From contig CM073592.1 of the NCBI GenBank assembly GCA_037074705.1, positions 89,345,129-89,409,128 of the forward strand: DNA of 64,000 bases, written 5' to 3'. Each line of letters starts with the position of its first letter. The first letter of the stretch is position 1. The stretch comes from Zhengitettix transpicula. Its lineage: Eukaryota > Arthropoda > Insecta > Orthoptera > Tetrigidae. The notes beneath the pieces were generated by a model, which made no database searches, was not told the origin of the DNA, and saw nothing but the letters and a program-made list of their open reading frames with translations. This document shows positions 35,170-47,433 of this stretch, piece by piece. The translations under genes and the position numbers were made by a program.

Positions 35170-36640
35170 AGTGGAAGTATTTACATGTACCTACGGGCAG
35201 TGAAACCTTTTTCTAGTGGATAATGTGTTTTAACTCTGCTATTACTAGCGATCTCCAATGTATACGAAATAATTGTGCACCAAATAGTAGCCAACACTAT
35301 AGTGAATCCAGAAACACCACAACGCAGAATTTATGCCAAGGTTTCTGCTCTGGAACACCTACCGGACAAGTCTCATGTCATAATTCTCGAAGCGATCCAG
35401 GGAATATCAACAGATGAGTAGCTTTTGGCCGTAGGCAATCACTTAAGACACATATCAAAAATCTCTAACGAACGCATTTGTAAATTAATAAGTACCAAAT
35501 ACGAAGTGGATAAAATCACCAAAAAAGCTAACGACCGCTAATAAACAAGTAATTAAGGGTAATCATATCGAACGTTTGCCCGGTAATCACAAATACCATA
35601 ATTGAATCTGAATTGAACAAGCAGAAAATCACGTCAGCTTCTATAAAATCAGCCAAATCAGAGCGAATACATCAGATATAAGATTTTCACATATTTTCAG
35701 CTTTCGCAGACAATTCTACATTGACCCCCATAGATAACAACCGCTAACCGGAATCCGTACTCATCGAACACGTTAACACCAACTATAGACTCTCTTTCAT
35801 ACTTGAAAGTGACAACTTCTTTCTCCGAAAACGTCAAGGACACTATGCTAGAGAGTGTGTCTTACGACTCAACAAACCTTATTCCATCCCACCTACAGAT
35901 GAAACCTTGTCCTCCCAGCAACCCATTGCCGATACAGTACCTTCCCGCAGCCGCGACCAGGCGCAAGAAAATAAACCGGAAGAAGAAGTAACCATTAAGG
36001 AGGAGGAAACCACAGAATTAAGCATGAATAAAGAAAGGTCATCAGCTTCTATTTCAGCACACAGAATAGAGAATGCAATGGAAGCCGAATTCACACCGAT
36101 AAGTAGACTTTGACTGGAAACAGGAGAATTCGATCTGGAAGCTAGGTACAGCTTGATAACAGTGAGAAGTGTTATGAAGGCTCTCGAATCCCCGCCAACC
36201 TTTGATAAGAAATCAACACTCAACAAAAACCTAATAAACCAAGGGGATTATGCAGAAAATTAAGTAGTGGAAAAAATACAAAGACATGGATCAGAGAGGT
36301 AGGACTTGACAAACTAAATTTTGATCATTATATAATCCCGAATTCACCACCATGGAGTCATCAACCAATAGTAGTAGGCAGATCTCTTAAGGACTACAAA
36401 ACTCCAAAGAGCAAGCCGGAAGGATGGGACACAATGATAAAAAAACATCCTAAAGAAAGCAAACCAAGCAACACCTATGTAGGGAGAGTGGAACAGAATG
36501 TGTCCAGACTACAAAGTAGGAACTGTAGACTCAGCTAGACTGCATAAATTTGCACGGCCGAAGTACATTAAAATGGCACTAAAATTCGACAAAGAACAAA
36601 GAATTCAAAATTTAGCAGGTTTAAGGGACTGTAAATCATC
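35170..36640 (+). pseudogene. Decayed ORF1/gag-like protein of a retrotransposon
   Basis: Interrupted plus-strand frames carry a recognisable nucleocapsid-type protein. In order they read SALEHLPDKSHVIILEAIQG, ISTDE, a stop, LLAVGNHLRHISKISNERIC, FSHIFSFRRQFYIDP (near 35690), TNYRLSFIL and RKRQGHYARECV (near 35830). GHYAREC is the second half of a CCHC zinc knuckle, but the two N-terminal cysteines are replaced (FFLRKRQGHYAREC). A downstream acidic/Ser-rich tail (EENKPEEEVTIKEEE-like) and the SKPEGWDTM and YVGRVEQNVSRL phrases continue to about 36600. Many stops and shifts mark it as dead. It lies directly after SINE copy E. It is probably LINE ORF1; LTR gag is the alternative. Confidence 0.6.
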
Positions 36641-37499
36641 TTAATAAAAAAAATTAAAAATATGTTATCTAACATTACAAAAATAAGTACAGAACCAAAA
36701 GTATTGACTTTAATATGCGTTACATTATTATTTATTGCAAATTAATTAATTTCTTTATTTACAATTTTCCATATTAAGCTTTATTAAAATTCAAAAGTAG
36801 CCAGATATCAAAACTAAGCATAGGTATTGTAACAGTTCTGTTACTTCATTACACAGGAAAAATTCATAACTCAAAATATAATTTTTAATATATATAATTT
36901 GTAATCCTGCAAATAATGCCCAAAATTATTCATTTTCTTTTAAGGATATGTCGGGATCAATCATAAATATTATTCCTGTTAAAATATTGTGTAACGGATT
37001 TTGTTTAAATTCTTTCTCTCTGCGCGGTATTGATCGGGTATTTTTTATAGTAGACTATTTAGTAGACTTTTAGTCATTGTAAATAACAACATTAAGAGAA
37101 AACGTATTTGTTCGACATTAATACCTATTATTTTCGCATTAAATTTAAATGCTACTCACTTTCATCGTCACCCCTGTGAGTTCTAGGGGTGTGATCCCTA
37201 CAATTTTTATATATATCGTGACATTTGTACGAAGTGTGTTAGAAACGTCTCGACGCGTTTATTATCGTATGAGAAACATTAATACATCAATTATTATAAG
37301 TTAGATACGATTTCGGTTTCCTTTGAGAACTTTTTGAAGATGTCTTCGAGTACATTCCGTTAAAATCAATCGTAACACTCCACTGAATATAGTTATCATT
37401 ACTTAAGCCTGATAAATTTGTAACAAATTGCCTCACTCATTTCACGGATAAAACTACTATGGTAATATACAATGAAAGACCAAATTGAGAGGGGTTGAA

Positions 37500-37790
37500 T
37501 AATTGAAGGAAATATCATTTTCCCAGCTGTCCCGCATGTACTTCGTCAGACAGCAGAGTTAAACAAGTCTTAAAGACGCCGTAATGAAGTGCAATAAAGG
37601 CACGGGCGGGGTTTCTAAAGTGTGGCTCCGGAAAGGTGGGCATTTATTTGCATTTTCGCACACGCCAAGCCTTTGATCGTGGAGCTAATAACGAACGGGA
37701 CCCATTTGGACGTCCTAGCCTGAGATCCCATTAAAGCCTCTCTCACCCCTGCTTCAATTACACCGGTGAGAAATTTAAAAGTGCCAATAT
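37500..37790. promoter_or_regulatory. Less A+T-rich unique intronic tract, candidate regulatory element
   Basis: About 290 bp including GGCACGGGCGGGGTTTC, GTGTGGCTCCGGAAAGG and GATCCCATTAAAGCC. It has no repeat match in the window and no ORF. It resembles 9230-9910 in mixing CG-rich and TTAAAG/TAAT phrases. A regulatory role is inferred only. Confidence 0.28.
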
Positions 37791-38440
37791 TTTAAGCTCA
37801 TTATTTTCCTCGTAGCTCAAACGCTATAAAAAAAAGATATCTAAATGAGACCCCCATATGACATCACAAAGGACGTTGTTTATTGGTAATAAATGGAGCG
37901 GATTTGAATTTAACAATGGATTCCGAATTTATGGTTCATAACTAAATAGGTGCTAGATGAAATATATTTATCAAGAATGTATATAATTATCTGACTTGAA
38001 TATAATTCATCATAATTTTTCAGAAGGATATTATTATCAAGAAACTTAAAGTTCACAACGCTTCGTCCCTTATTCTGTAATTCTGAAATTCCAATAAAAA
38101 TTATGTATTTTAAACCAATTATGACTAAAAATTTATCAATATAGAAAATATACAAAATAAATTGAATTTATAATATTCATGAATTGCCTCAATATTCCAT
38201 AAATATTAGCCAAATTTGATCATACATAAATTAATTTTTGAAAGAATGCTGTCTGCTTGCTTTGTAGAATGTAGCCGAAATTAAATTCGTAAGTATTGTT
38301 TTATGTTTATGAATAATTATCAAAAATTTTATTTATTAAATAAATGATACAAATAATATACAGTAATATAGTGTCATAAATTCTATTTCAATTACAATTA
38401 TTATTGTATCTATCCCGTGATTGAGCGAATTTAAGGTAAA

Positions 38441-38974
38441 TATTTTTTTTTAGGGTAACAGGCTACATGAGGGTAATCCACATGGTGGCAACTCCCCTTT
38501 AATAGCATAAGAAGGGATCTGAAAGGGGTGATGCGGAAAGGTAGAGGAATGTAGCCAATGGTTAACTAGGGCCCCCGGGCTATGGTTTAAGGATCCTACC
38601 CGACAATTCGCCTAAAACTGATGCAGGGAAAACCCTAGAAAAACCTGCATCAGGTAGGTCGGGCATTTGGTACTTGTCCCACGCGCTTACGATGGCGGGA
38701 GAGGGATCAGCCGTGGGGTCGCAGCTTTCCCCTCTCCGTGCCTTGACCGGTTTAGGAGGCAGCTGTCCGACTATTCCAATAGAAATAGCGGACAATTCTT
38801 ACCGTATGCCCTAGATCTGCGACCCCGGAACATACACCTCTCAAAACAGGCCGAGGTGCCTCGGCATGTGAGAACCTTAGTTCAAAAAACCAGAGAGATG
38901 TGAAGGCATCCCCAAAGGTAGCCTCCACCAGAGCTCTCCTGGAAGTTTCACCTGCGAGAGAATTCTACTTGAAG
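38441..38974 (-). repeat. SINE-like family copy F, full length (~534 bp), with 9-bp target-site duplication
   Basis: A minus-strand copy flanked by the direct repeat TAAGGTAAA at 38432-38440 and 38975-38983. The T run at the left edge is its poly(A) tail. All family blocks follow, and the right end (the 5' head) reads toward CTCTCGCAGGTGAAAC on the minus strand. It defines the element length. The small frames at 38580-38795 and 38667-38903 belong to the repeat. Confidence 0.9.
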
Positions 38975-39794
38975 TAAGGTAAAGATACATTTTCCTGCGC
39001 TCTCATAGTTTTTCCGTTTGTCATTAAATTACGAGATAAAACAATCAACTCAAACGTCTACTAAATTTTACTGACATCAAGTAACCCTTGCAAATAATTA
39101 CTCAAAAAAATTGTGTTTGAATAATATTCATGGAATGACGTGAAAATATATTTTGTTGTATTCATAACGTTCTCAGTCATATTAGCTATCAGATTTATAG
39201 TCCAGTCATTCCTTCAAAACACAAAGGGAAATGGATGTATTTTCTTTGTTTATCCCCACAGATCTTATGACAAAAATTTATTCTCAATGTATTAATAGAT
39301 TTAACATTTCTATTTAGGGTACAATAAGTTTTGACTCATATTGAGAGTAATCAGCAATTATAAGCAGCTATCGAATAAAAAATCTTTCCGGTACTGTTGT
39401 TTTCGTTCAATAAAGACAATATGCATTGTAATAGAGAGAATTTTAATTCTGAATGTTATATCAAGAAGTCTAATGTAAATTATAGAATAAAATTATAGAG
39501 AAATATTTTTTTTGAACTTATAAATCATTCTGAATTTCAATTTTCAGGTCTTCCCTTAAATATTAAATTCGTATTAATAATAGTAAAAACTGTGTTGCAA
39601 GTAATAGTTCATAAAACTCATTTCTTTTTCCAATAATACATCTATTACAGAATTATTTCAAATCATTTTTATGTGAAAATAAATATATATATTAGCATCA
39701 CTGTGACATGTCGAATGGTCTGAATTAAATAAGACGAAAAATGACTTATCGTTCTGTTTTTAGAGATATATGCTTCTGTGATGGTCAATCTGCA

Positions 39795-40063
39795 ACAGTT
39801 GTCCGCTGTTCACATTGTACCAGTCTATCAGCTGCCTCTAAATCAGGTCGAAGCATGGAGACAGGAGTGCTCCAGTCAACGTAAGGGCGCGGGACAAATA
39901 AAGCCCGGCTTACCTGATGCAGGTTTCTCTGAATCAAATTTAAGCGAACTTCCTTAAACTATAGCTCTCCGAAATGCATTCCTTTTGCTACCCTTCCTAT
40001 TCTATTAAAGTTGTGAGGCTATCTTGTGGATGACCCTCATGTAGCATAGTACTCACTAAAATT
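39795..40063 (+). repeat. SINE-like family copy G, diverged
   Basis: The blocks are decayed but in order: ACAGTTGTCCGCTGTTC, CAGCTGCCTCTAAATCAGGT, GGGCGCGGGACAAATA, CTTACCTGATGCAGG, then GATGACCCTCATGTAGCAT. Several segments are shortened. It is older than copies D-F. Confidence 0.75.
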
Positions 40064-41259
40064 TACGACTGTATTTTACAATTGTTGTTCTCCGTGCATT
40101 GAAGTTCTAGGATATCTCCTGACATTTACCTGCATTTGATAAATGGATCAAAATATATTAGTTATTCATTAATAAGATGCAACGTAAAATGACAAAAATT
40201 ATCATGATAAACCTCTTAGAAAACATTTTAGAAACAAATTCATTAATAGTTATAATTTAAATTTATTTTACGTAGAACAGCTAAACAAATTGCAATAAAA
40301 TCAATTTTATATAATTATATTATTATTAAGTAATGTAATTAATAATCTTTTGGAAGTTAATTACAAATACATTAATAATTTTCAGTTATTACTACCCGAT
40401 TAGAATTACAAAGGATTTGCGATTAGGCTTAAAGTTGATACAATTTTAATAATAATAAATAAACTGTTTACATATACGTCCTATAAATAAAACTTGGAAA
40501 CAAATTATTTTTTAATATAATTTATATTCTAAACAGTATTCCACGAAAACATAGGCAGTACTCAAAGGTTCATGGATCAGTAATAAAATAATTTTATAAA
40601 ACAAATTCAGTCACGAAATTTGATTTCACACTTCAGTCTGTTTCACTCACTAAAAATTTATTAACATCATTGTACAACTGATACTTACATTTTTTTATTA
40701 AATCTTTAAAAAAATAATATATTTGTCACAGGTAAATCTATATTACATTAAATGTGACAATTGCTGGTTTTAAATATTTGCATTCTCGTTTTATCTAAAA
40801 TCACACTTAAATTACAAAATTAAATGAGAATCGTTACAGGTTTTTTTTACCTGCTGTAATGGAATTATATTCGTTGAGCGCAAACTATCTCGGCAAGCGT
40901 AAATATTACAATATTTACATGCAGGGTTATAATGTCTGTTAAACATCAGCATTATCATATATAAATTTACTCTATTATATGTAAATAAATTCTATATCGG
41001 ATACGAAACAACATTAAATTTGTTAAAATTCTCGATTTGTGTAAATAAAGGTATTGATGCTTTCTGATTAATAATAAATATTGTTTTAGCCATTAGTAAA
41101 ATTTCAATTAACACTTTTGTCCGTAACAATTAATTAAATTACAAATTAATCTATTAAAATCATTTTATAAACAAAAATATGGGATTAACCTCTCTGTTAA
41201 TTTTCCAAATTGAAATAAAATAAAATTATCATAAATAAGAGAATCCTCTGTCACTCTTA

Positions 41260-41720
41260 AAAAACATTAGGCCCGGAGGAACAATTATCTTGTGATAGTA
41301 ATTTGTCAGGAAAATTTTCTAATGCCTCCACTTCAACAAAGGGCTACTGCCCCCCCCATTTCTGTTGAGAAAGAAGATGAAAAATTTAATAATTCATCCC
41401 ACGAGATTTTTCATAACTTTCCCCGGAAAAGTCAATTACTGGGCGTATGAAGAGTTTCGTGTATATTTTAGGCAAAGCGGTCCCTTTGCCATGAGAAGCA
41501 GAAAAGCACGCCTAAAATATAGTCTTCCATTTGGCAGTTACTTTCTCGCTTCAGCAATTAATTTCTAGTATTGGCCCAAAATGAGAAATGCCAGATAGCA
41601 AATGTGAGGTCATAACCTCTAATCTTACGGGATCTGATGATTCTAGGTCGCCATCTGCCGGATAATAATTTACGGTAATTATGCACGCAATTGAACCGTA
41701 ACGAGCTTGGAAATTTGTAG
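41260..41720. promoter_or_regulatory. Less A+T-rich unique intronic tract, candidate regulatory element
   Basis: This moderately G+C-rich stretch includes a C8 run near 41351 and GGCAAAGCGGTCCCTTTGCC, an imperfect palindrome near 41472-41491. The ORFs here (41365-41568 and 41551-41859) are short and show no domain. Function is unknown. Confidence 0.2.
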
Positions 41721-42004
41721 CAATATCCCACTGAAAATGATAGCGTTGGCTGTATGACTTAAATAAAATATACGCCTGAATCAATTTATCATTCGCGTGA
41801 ATTGAATTATTTAACATTGACAACATTATATAATTATATAATAAAATATTAAATTTCAATCAAACATTAAATCTAAAATTCTATAAATTAATTAGTAAAT
41901 TCATAATTAGAGAGGGAAGTATTTTCTGTTGTAAATTATTGATAAACAACTCAGCCGAATTTCGCTTTAATAACCTGTAGATAATAATACAAAATAATAA
42001 TAAT

Positions 42005-42055
42005 AATAATACAAAACGTTTCGATATTTAATCACATCTTTATAATTATCAGGAG
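42005..42055 (-). ncRNA. Hammerhead-like core / Penelope-like end, decayed
   Basis: The minus strand reads CCTGATAA, an A+T-rich potential stem, then CGAAACGTTTTGTA. GAAAC and a downstream GUA are intact, while the first box has CTGATAA instead of CTGANGA. A short ATT trinucleotide run follows. It is most likely the detached end of a Penelope-like element. Confidence 0.35.
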
Positions 42056-43049
42056 AAACATTCTAGGTTAAACGTAGATTATGAAACACTGTGTATTCAG
42101 AATGTAGTTAATATATTATTAGTTCCATAGTTATTTCCTAAAACTGAAATGAAATAAATTTTTAGTAACAGCAGAAAATAAGAAGTTTATCAGAATTCAT
42201 TACATTCTATCTACGATGTAGAAGATTTAATAAAAGTAGAGGTGAGGCCAGGTAGCACTTCACATTATATGTTCTGGCGGTAAAGTGGTTTCTAGCAAAT
42301 TGACTACAAAGTAATGGTACATTTTCAGTAGTTAGTTTGCCTCACCGTTACAAATTATTTGCCATAAATATGTCTGTGTTACTACGCAGACCTTTTATCA
42401 GGTTTAAAATATTGAGAAATTTAAATCCAAAAGAAAATATCGTCTATTAAGATTAGGAATTTGTTAGTGTAACAAAAAATTTTAGTTGATAATATATTTT
42501 AAAATTTGAATCTTATTCTTTAACAAGTACATGGCGTTTCAAAGGATTTTTCTAAAATGTATACTAAACAATCCATTTTGTTATTAAGCAGTAATTTATG
42601 ATAAGATCACTCAATGAGCTTGTGATTTGTTTCTCAAATAATATATACTTCTCACTAATTACGTTCTTCATTTCCAATTCTTATAAGGTATTAGTCCGCA
42701 AAATAAAACAAAACAGTGGTAATAAATAATTATTTTCAATCAGAACACAGTATTATCAATTGTATTCAGTTAACTGTTGAACTGTTCATTACTAGTTAAC
42801 ATTTAAAGTACACAATTTCCTATCTGAAATACATATTGATTTGTGACTGAAAATACTATTAATTTTATTTTGTATTTGGTAAGTACTAATTTTGGTCATT
42901 AAACGTTCCAAAAACTGTCTTACATAGAAAAGTTGGAGCTGTGTTCTTAAGAGAATCAATATTAAAGTGACTAAGCTATTGTGTCGAAAGCCATTCATGT
43001 AATATATTCAAACAATATAAATAACCTAGTTTTACCTTCGATACAGGTT

Positions 43050-43340
43050 ATACATCAATATTGTGCAAAATCATTAGGAAAAGTTCGTCTTCAATGAAGA
43101 TATTGAAGGATTTTAAAAATATTTCTCTAAATCGACGATATCTATTTTGAAGTTTAAGAAAAATTCTTGAAGATATAGACTCATGTATTAGTTTTAAACT
43201 CATATTTGAGTTTTTTAATTGTATATTATTTTCATACAATTTAAATACTTTCTCAGTTCCATGTAATTTTTATGCAACCCGCCCTACTTCGCGTTCTTCC
43301 GCATTCTACACGGATTAATCGTTTCCATCATGATTTAGTT
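43050..43340 (+). repeat. RTE-like LINE/SINE fragment, copy 1
   Basis: Homologous to 46440-46690: GAAGGATTTTAAAAATATTT, TTAAGAAAAATTCTTGAAGA, TATAGACTCATGTATTAG, then ATGCAACCCGCCCTACTTCG. The ACCCGCTTTACTTCG-type phrase belongs to a group of dispersed insect retroposon segments also seen at 43961 and 57530. Confidence 0.5.
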
Positions 43341-43389
43341 CCCTAAATGCAGTTTGTACAAGCACTCCGATATATTTCATTTATTAACT

Positions 43390-43408
43390 TCTGTTTTATA
43401 TATATATT

Positions 43409-43446
<38 letters not shown>
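43390..43446. repeat. (TA)n microsatellite
   Basis: A long alternating TA tract with one interruption (CATA). Confidence 0.9.
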
Positions 43447-43449
<3 letters not shown>

Positions 43450-43959
43450 AATTTAATATTGACATCAATTTTGGAACAAAAATTTCATTGAAAAAACATC
43501 AAATTACTTTTGGAAACGAACAGGCGGACTTCTATTTAAAATATTGGTTAGACAAATTAACACGTGTTATACTTTCCGCGTAACTCTTGAGTACGTCTTT
43601 ACTACTATATTTTCCTCTATTTTATAGAAATTCTTATTCGTACAGAATAAATCTTTTTATTAAGATTTAAACATCGAAAGCAAATTCTTAAGATCTAAGA
43701 GTATACTCAACATAAACTACGGTCTTTTCCATACATTAATATATATGTTTCCCACAAGTTCAATCTCGTGAATTTGGTTTTATTGCAGACAACAAACATA
43801 GTTATTAAATTTTCATCAACACTGCAATATTTATAATGTTACTTTTTACGATAAACGTTTAAATTAATATAAAATAAATATTTCAGCTTTCTAAATAATA
43901 TCCGGAGTATCCGTGTGTTGCATTTCGCTGAAAATCCATCACTTGAAAAGGCTTACGTA

Positions 43960-44200
43960 AGTACCCGGCTTCGCCCGGATTGAATCTCAATCATCGTTCT
44001 CAATACTCTGACATAGCATCCACATCTTTACAGCCAATTTTATTTTTTACTTATCTATGTTCTGTTTTCGTCTAAATCTGATCTACCAGGGGCCTGTACC
44101 GAAGATAGCAAGGTTCCCCAATTTAAGAAAATGACGATATTTTGCAGTTCAGTTACATTTAATGTCATCTCACACTTAAACCGAGGTTAACGTACTGGAA
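43960..44200 (+). repeat. Retroposon-like fragment beginning ACCCGGCTTCGCCCGG
   Basis: GTACCCGGCTTCGCCCGGAT at 43961-43980 is a characteristic phrase of dispersed RTE-type retroposons in many invertebrates. The rest of the fragment is not distinctive, and the right boundary is approximate. Confidence 0.4.
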
Positions 44201-44759
44201 TGACAGAATACTATTTTTATTTTTCAACTTTTTTATTCCATTTTAGTAATTAATATATATGTATATATATACATATACATATATATACGTTAATAATATT
44301 TAATGAATACCGAAGCGAACATGAGTCACCTATGTCGATGCATGGTTAACATACTCAATTACAGTACTACAAACACTGCCATAATATATATATATATAGT
44401 TCTCAGAAACTTTCAGCCGCTAATCACCTCTATTTATGACACACTTTTCTTCCTTAATTTTTATTTATTTTCTGTGACGGAAATTTTTCACCATTCACCG
44501 TTAGTTTAATAATGGAAGTAATAATGATAATATGAATATTGAAATTTATACAGATCATCAAGTTATTTCATAATAATAACAAAAAGTATTAGCTAACCAA
44601 TTGATTCACGACAAAACATTAATTGATATAGAAAATGAGCGGGGAAAATTATTTCATTGTAATAATTCAAAATAATTTATTTTGATATCCCAGTTTTTCC
44701 GTTTATCCTTTCATAATTTATTTAATTTTTAATAATTTGACAGTAACGTATGAAACTTC

Positions 44760-45290
44760 TTTACAGGCACCGGGTTTATTCGAATTCTTGAAAGCGAACG
44801 AGAAAGCCCAATTATTTTGCCAAGTACTCAGCCCAAACCTCAGAGTTGTTGACGACTTCCAAACTCTTCCGTGATTGCAGTCTCCCTTTCTTAGTTATGA
44901 CGCTACTGCCACTTTTGTGGTACTTATATTGAACAAAATTTTGTGAAACGGGGAGGAACGCGCTGCCCCAACACAACACATTAATCATTTCTCGCAACTT
45001 GAGAAGTCGGGAACACTTGTAGTAGCTGCAGATGTTCTGAGAGGACCGTTGCGAAGTTTGTACCTCTGTTTAGAGCTCTTCTTGGCAGAATGCCCATTTT
45101 ACTCGGCTGCTGAGCGCAGACGTGCTAACAGAAACTTCCTCTTGCCATTCTTCCGAGCTCTCAATTTTACTAACCGCGAAGAGCTAAGTATGCCGTCTGC
45201 CGTCTCTGCGGAGTTACCGCCTCTGTTCTCTTTCACAACTGAATTTTATCTCCTCCTCTAGGGGAACTCCGGGAAATAATAATGTGCTCT
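44760..45290. promoter_or_regulatory. Less A+T-rich unique intronic tract, candidate regulatory element
   Basis: About 530 bp of higher G+C sequence, for example GGGGAGGAACGCGCTGCCCC and CTGCTGAGCGCAGACGTGC. Two short frames (44812-44997 minus, 45049-45261 plus) lack domain signatures. It could be regulatory or an unrecognised repeat, and it lies only about 1.5 kb upstream of the Ig2 exon. Confidence 0.25.
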
Positions 45291-45619
45291 GAATATCGGA
45301 ACACGACACGTGCCCGTCTATGAATTGGAATAATGTTTTAACTATTTCTGTTTCATTTTTCACTTATATCCTGCCGTCTTTTACTCATGGCACTAAATAG
45401 TATAAGTACCGGTAGATTTATATTAGAAAAACCATTTCAGACAGGAGCCTAATTAAGCCTGGGATAAAATAAATAATTTTCCAATTACAGGAATTTTCAG
45501 TTGCTTCTTCCTTCCAGTATTTTATATTATCATTTCAAAATTTTCAGATAATTTAGAAATATTGTTTATAATGGAAATAGTTTGGTGTTGGAAAATGAAA
45601 CACAGTCCCAATTATTAAT

Positions 45620-45748
<129 letters not shown>

Positions 45749-46439
45749 TTAAATAATAAGAATTATGGATAATAAAATGGCGCAGAGGTATTGCAGACGG
45801 GTCGAACCGAATGTACGAAGGTCCAAGTGCTTGGGGTAATAAAAAATCACCAGACGGCGACCAGGAAAAATATGAAGAAAGTTGACTCGAATTGAGGAAA
45901 CAAAATATTGAGTTCGAATAGGGAAAAAAATACCGCTGAAATACCACTGTAAATAACGGTTATTGGGTAATATTAACCCCGGCATCACCAAACACGCAGA
46001 GTTTAAAGTCTCTTACATGTTCCTTTAACTGTCTTAAAGTCACAGTCATTCGCTATTGGACAGCCACGTCTATTTACCTAAACCCGGACCGATATCGCGC
46101 TAGTCCTGGAATCTTGAGTCAGTTGGATCCTGGACTGAGACGTTAAACTCCTTTCGTTCGTCAGATAACTGGACGTCTCTCATTTAAGTCTTTAAATAAG
46201 AACAGCGGTGCGTGGAAACAATTTATTTTATGATCATCGTAGTCATATAATTGCCTAAAGAATTAAGTAATATTGTTGTATAGTTATAATATTAAAATTA
46301 TTTAAAATCATCTTCATATAATCCCATTAAACAAGAATAATTTGTGTGTTAAATAAACAAAGAAAATGAAAATTTTACCTGGAAACATCTAGGAGAATGA
46401 GTAAGCGTTATATTTTTTATGGTTTTGACCTGTGTGTAA

Positions 46440-46690
46440 GGTACTGAAGGATTATTGAAGATTTTTCAAAATTTTCTATTTATATTTTATAATTAAGAAA
46501 AATGTTTCAAGATATAGGATCATGTATTTTAAATATTTAACAGTTTTAATGTTTAAAAGTATGCTTTTTGTTTACTTATATTGTAAATGCAAATTATTTT
46601 TCCAATGTAAGTTGTATGTAACCCGCTTTACTTCGTTCCCATCCTTATATTGATATAATCAGGGTTTCTATTATTATTTTGATGTCATTG
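46440..46690 (+). repeat. RTE-like LINE/SINE fragment, copy 2
   Basis: A homolog of 43050-43340 (GAAGGATTATTGAAGA, TTAAGAAAAATGTTTCAAGA, TATAGGATCATGTATTTT, TGTAACCCGCTTTACTTCG). It ends only about 70 bp before the splice acceptor of the Ig2 exon, so the insertion sits close to the branch-point region. Confidence 0.5.
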
Positions 46691-46757
46691 AAATAAGTTA
46701 AAAGTAGCAGGTTTGTTTAAAGCTTGGTTTCAATAAACTGTACTATTTTTCTGTTCA

Positions 46758-46763
46758 CAGCAG
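46758..46763 (+). promoter_or_regulatory. Tandem NAGNAG splice acceptor of the Ig2 exon
   Basis: The intron ends CAGCAG. Splicing after the first AG gives an exon from 46761 and the junction RA-A-VVKQ. Splicing after the second gives 46764 and RA-VVKQ. Both keep the frame (phase 1). The shorter form matches the usual Dscam spelling VRAVV, so the second AG may be the ancestral choice. Confidence 0.75.
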
Positions 46764-46925
46764 TCGTGAAGCAGTTCTACGAGGTTCAAGTCTACGACGA
46801 GTTTGTGATTCTTGGAAACACCGCGGTTTTGCGGTGCCACGTACCTTCCTTCGTGAGAGAATACGTCATCGTTACGTCATGGGTTCGTGGAGCAAGAGAT
46901 CGGATTGTAACAGACGTGGAATCTG
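46761..46925 (+). CDS. Dscam-like: Dscam-family protein, exon encoding N-terminal half of Ig domain 2 (exon-4 equivalent)
   Basis: The exon is 165 nt (162 nt with the second AG), lies in phase 1 on both sides and is followed by a GTAAGT donor at 46926. It reads VVKQFYEVQVYDEFVILGNT, AVLRCHVPSFVREYVIVTSW, then VRGARDRIVTDVESG. LRC is the first Ig2 cysteine and TSW the core tryptophan; RC.[IV]PSFV..[FY]V.V.SW is the Dscam Ig2 signature. In Dscam1 this is the exon present in many mutually exclusive versions that set binding specificity. Only one copy is found in the 44 kb between the flanking exons here, pointing to a non-hypervariable paralog. The 46872-47075 minus-strand ORF is a shadow. Confidence 0.96.
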
Positions 46926-47433
46926 GTAAGTCACACAAAGTATTAAATTTTTAAAGGTCGAATCTCTTCGTAGTTCTGTGAAACAAGGCTTAAATAATCT
47001 GTTTGTGTACTTCATTTCCCAGACGTTGGTCTGCGATATAAATATTTTGCATTGGTTGTGATCAGGTCGGGTCATTGCACGATGGACATTAGAGCATAAT
47101 AACTTTAACTGATTATATTACATTATTTATCTATTTTAATTGTATAATTTAGCTTTCATATAGATGTTTTAATACAATATATCAGCACAGAAATTTAAAG
47201 TATTTCTCAAGCAATACCACATGACAACCTCTGCAAATATTTTATTCTATAACAAGGCATAATGTGTACGAGAAAATTTTTGACATCCGAAATTAAAAAT
47301 AACTGTGATTATCAATGGCTCCCAGTTAGTGATTATTTGCCACTTGAACATGGCGTAGCCTACAGAATTTCTAAATAAATTCAAGCTTCACGTGAATTAA
47401 AAACATGATTAACAAATTAAATTCATAAAATAT

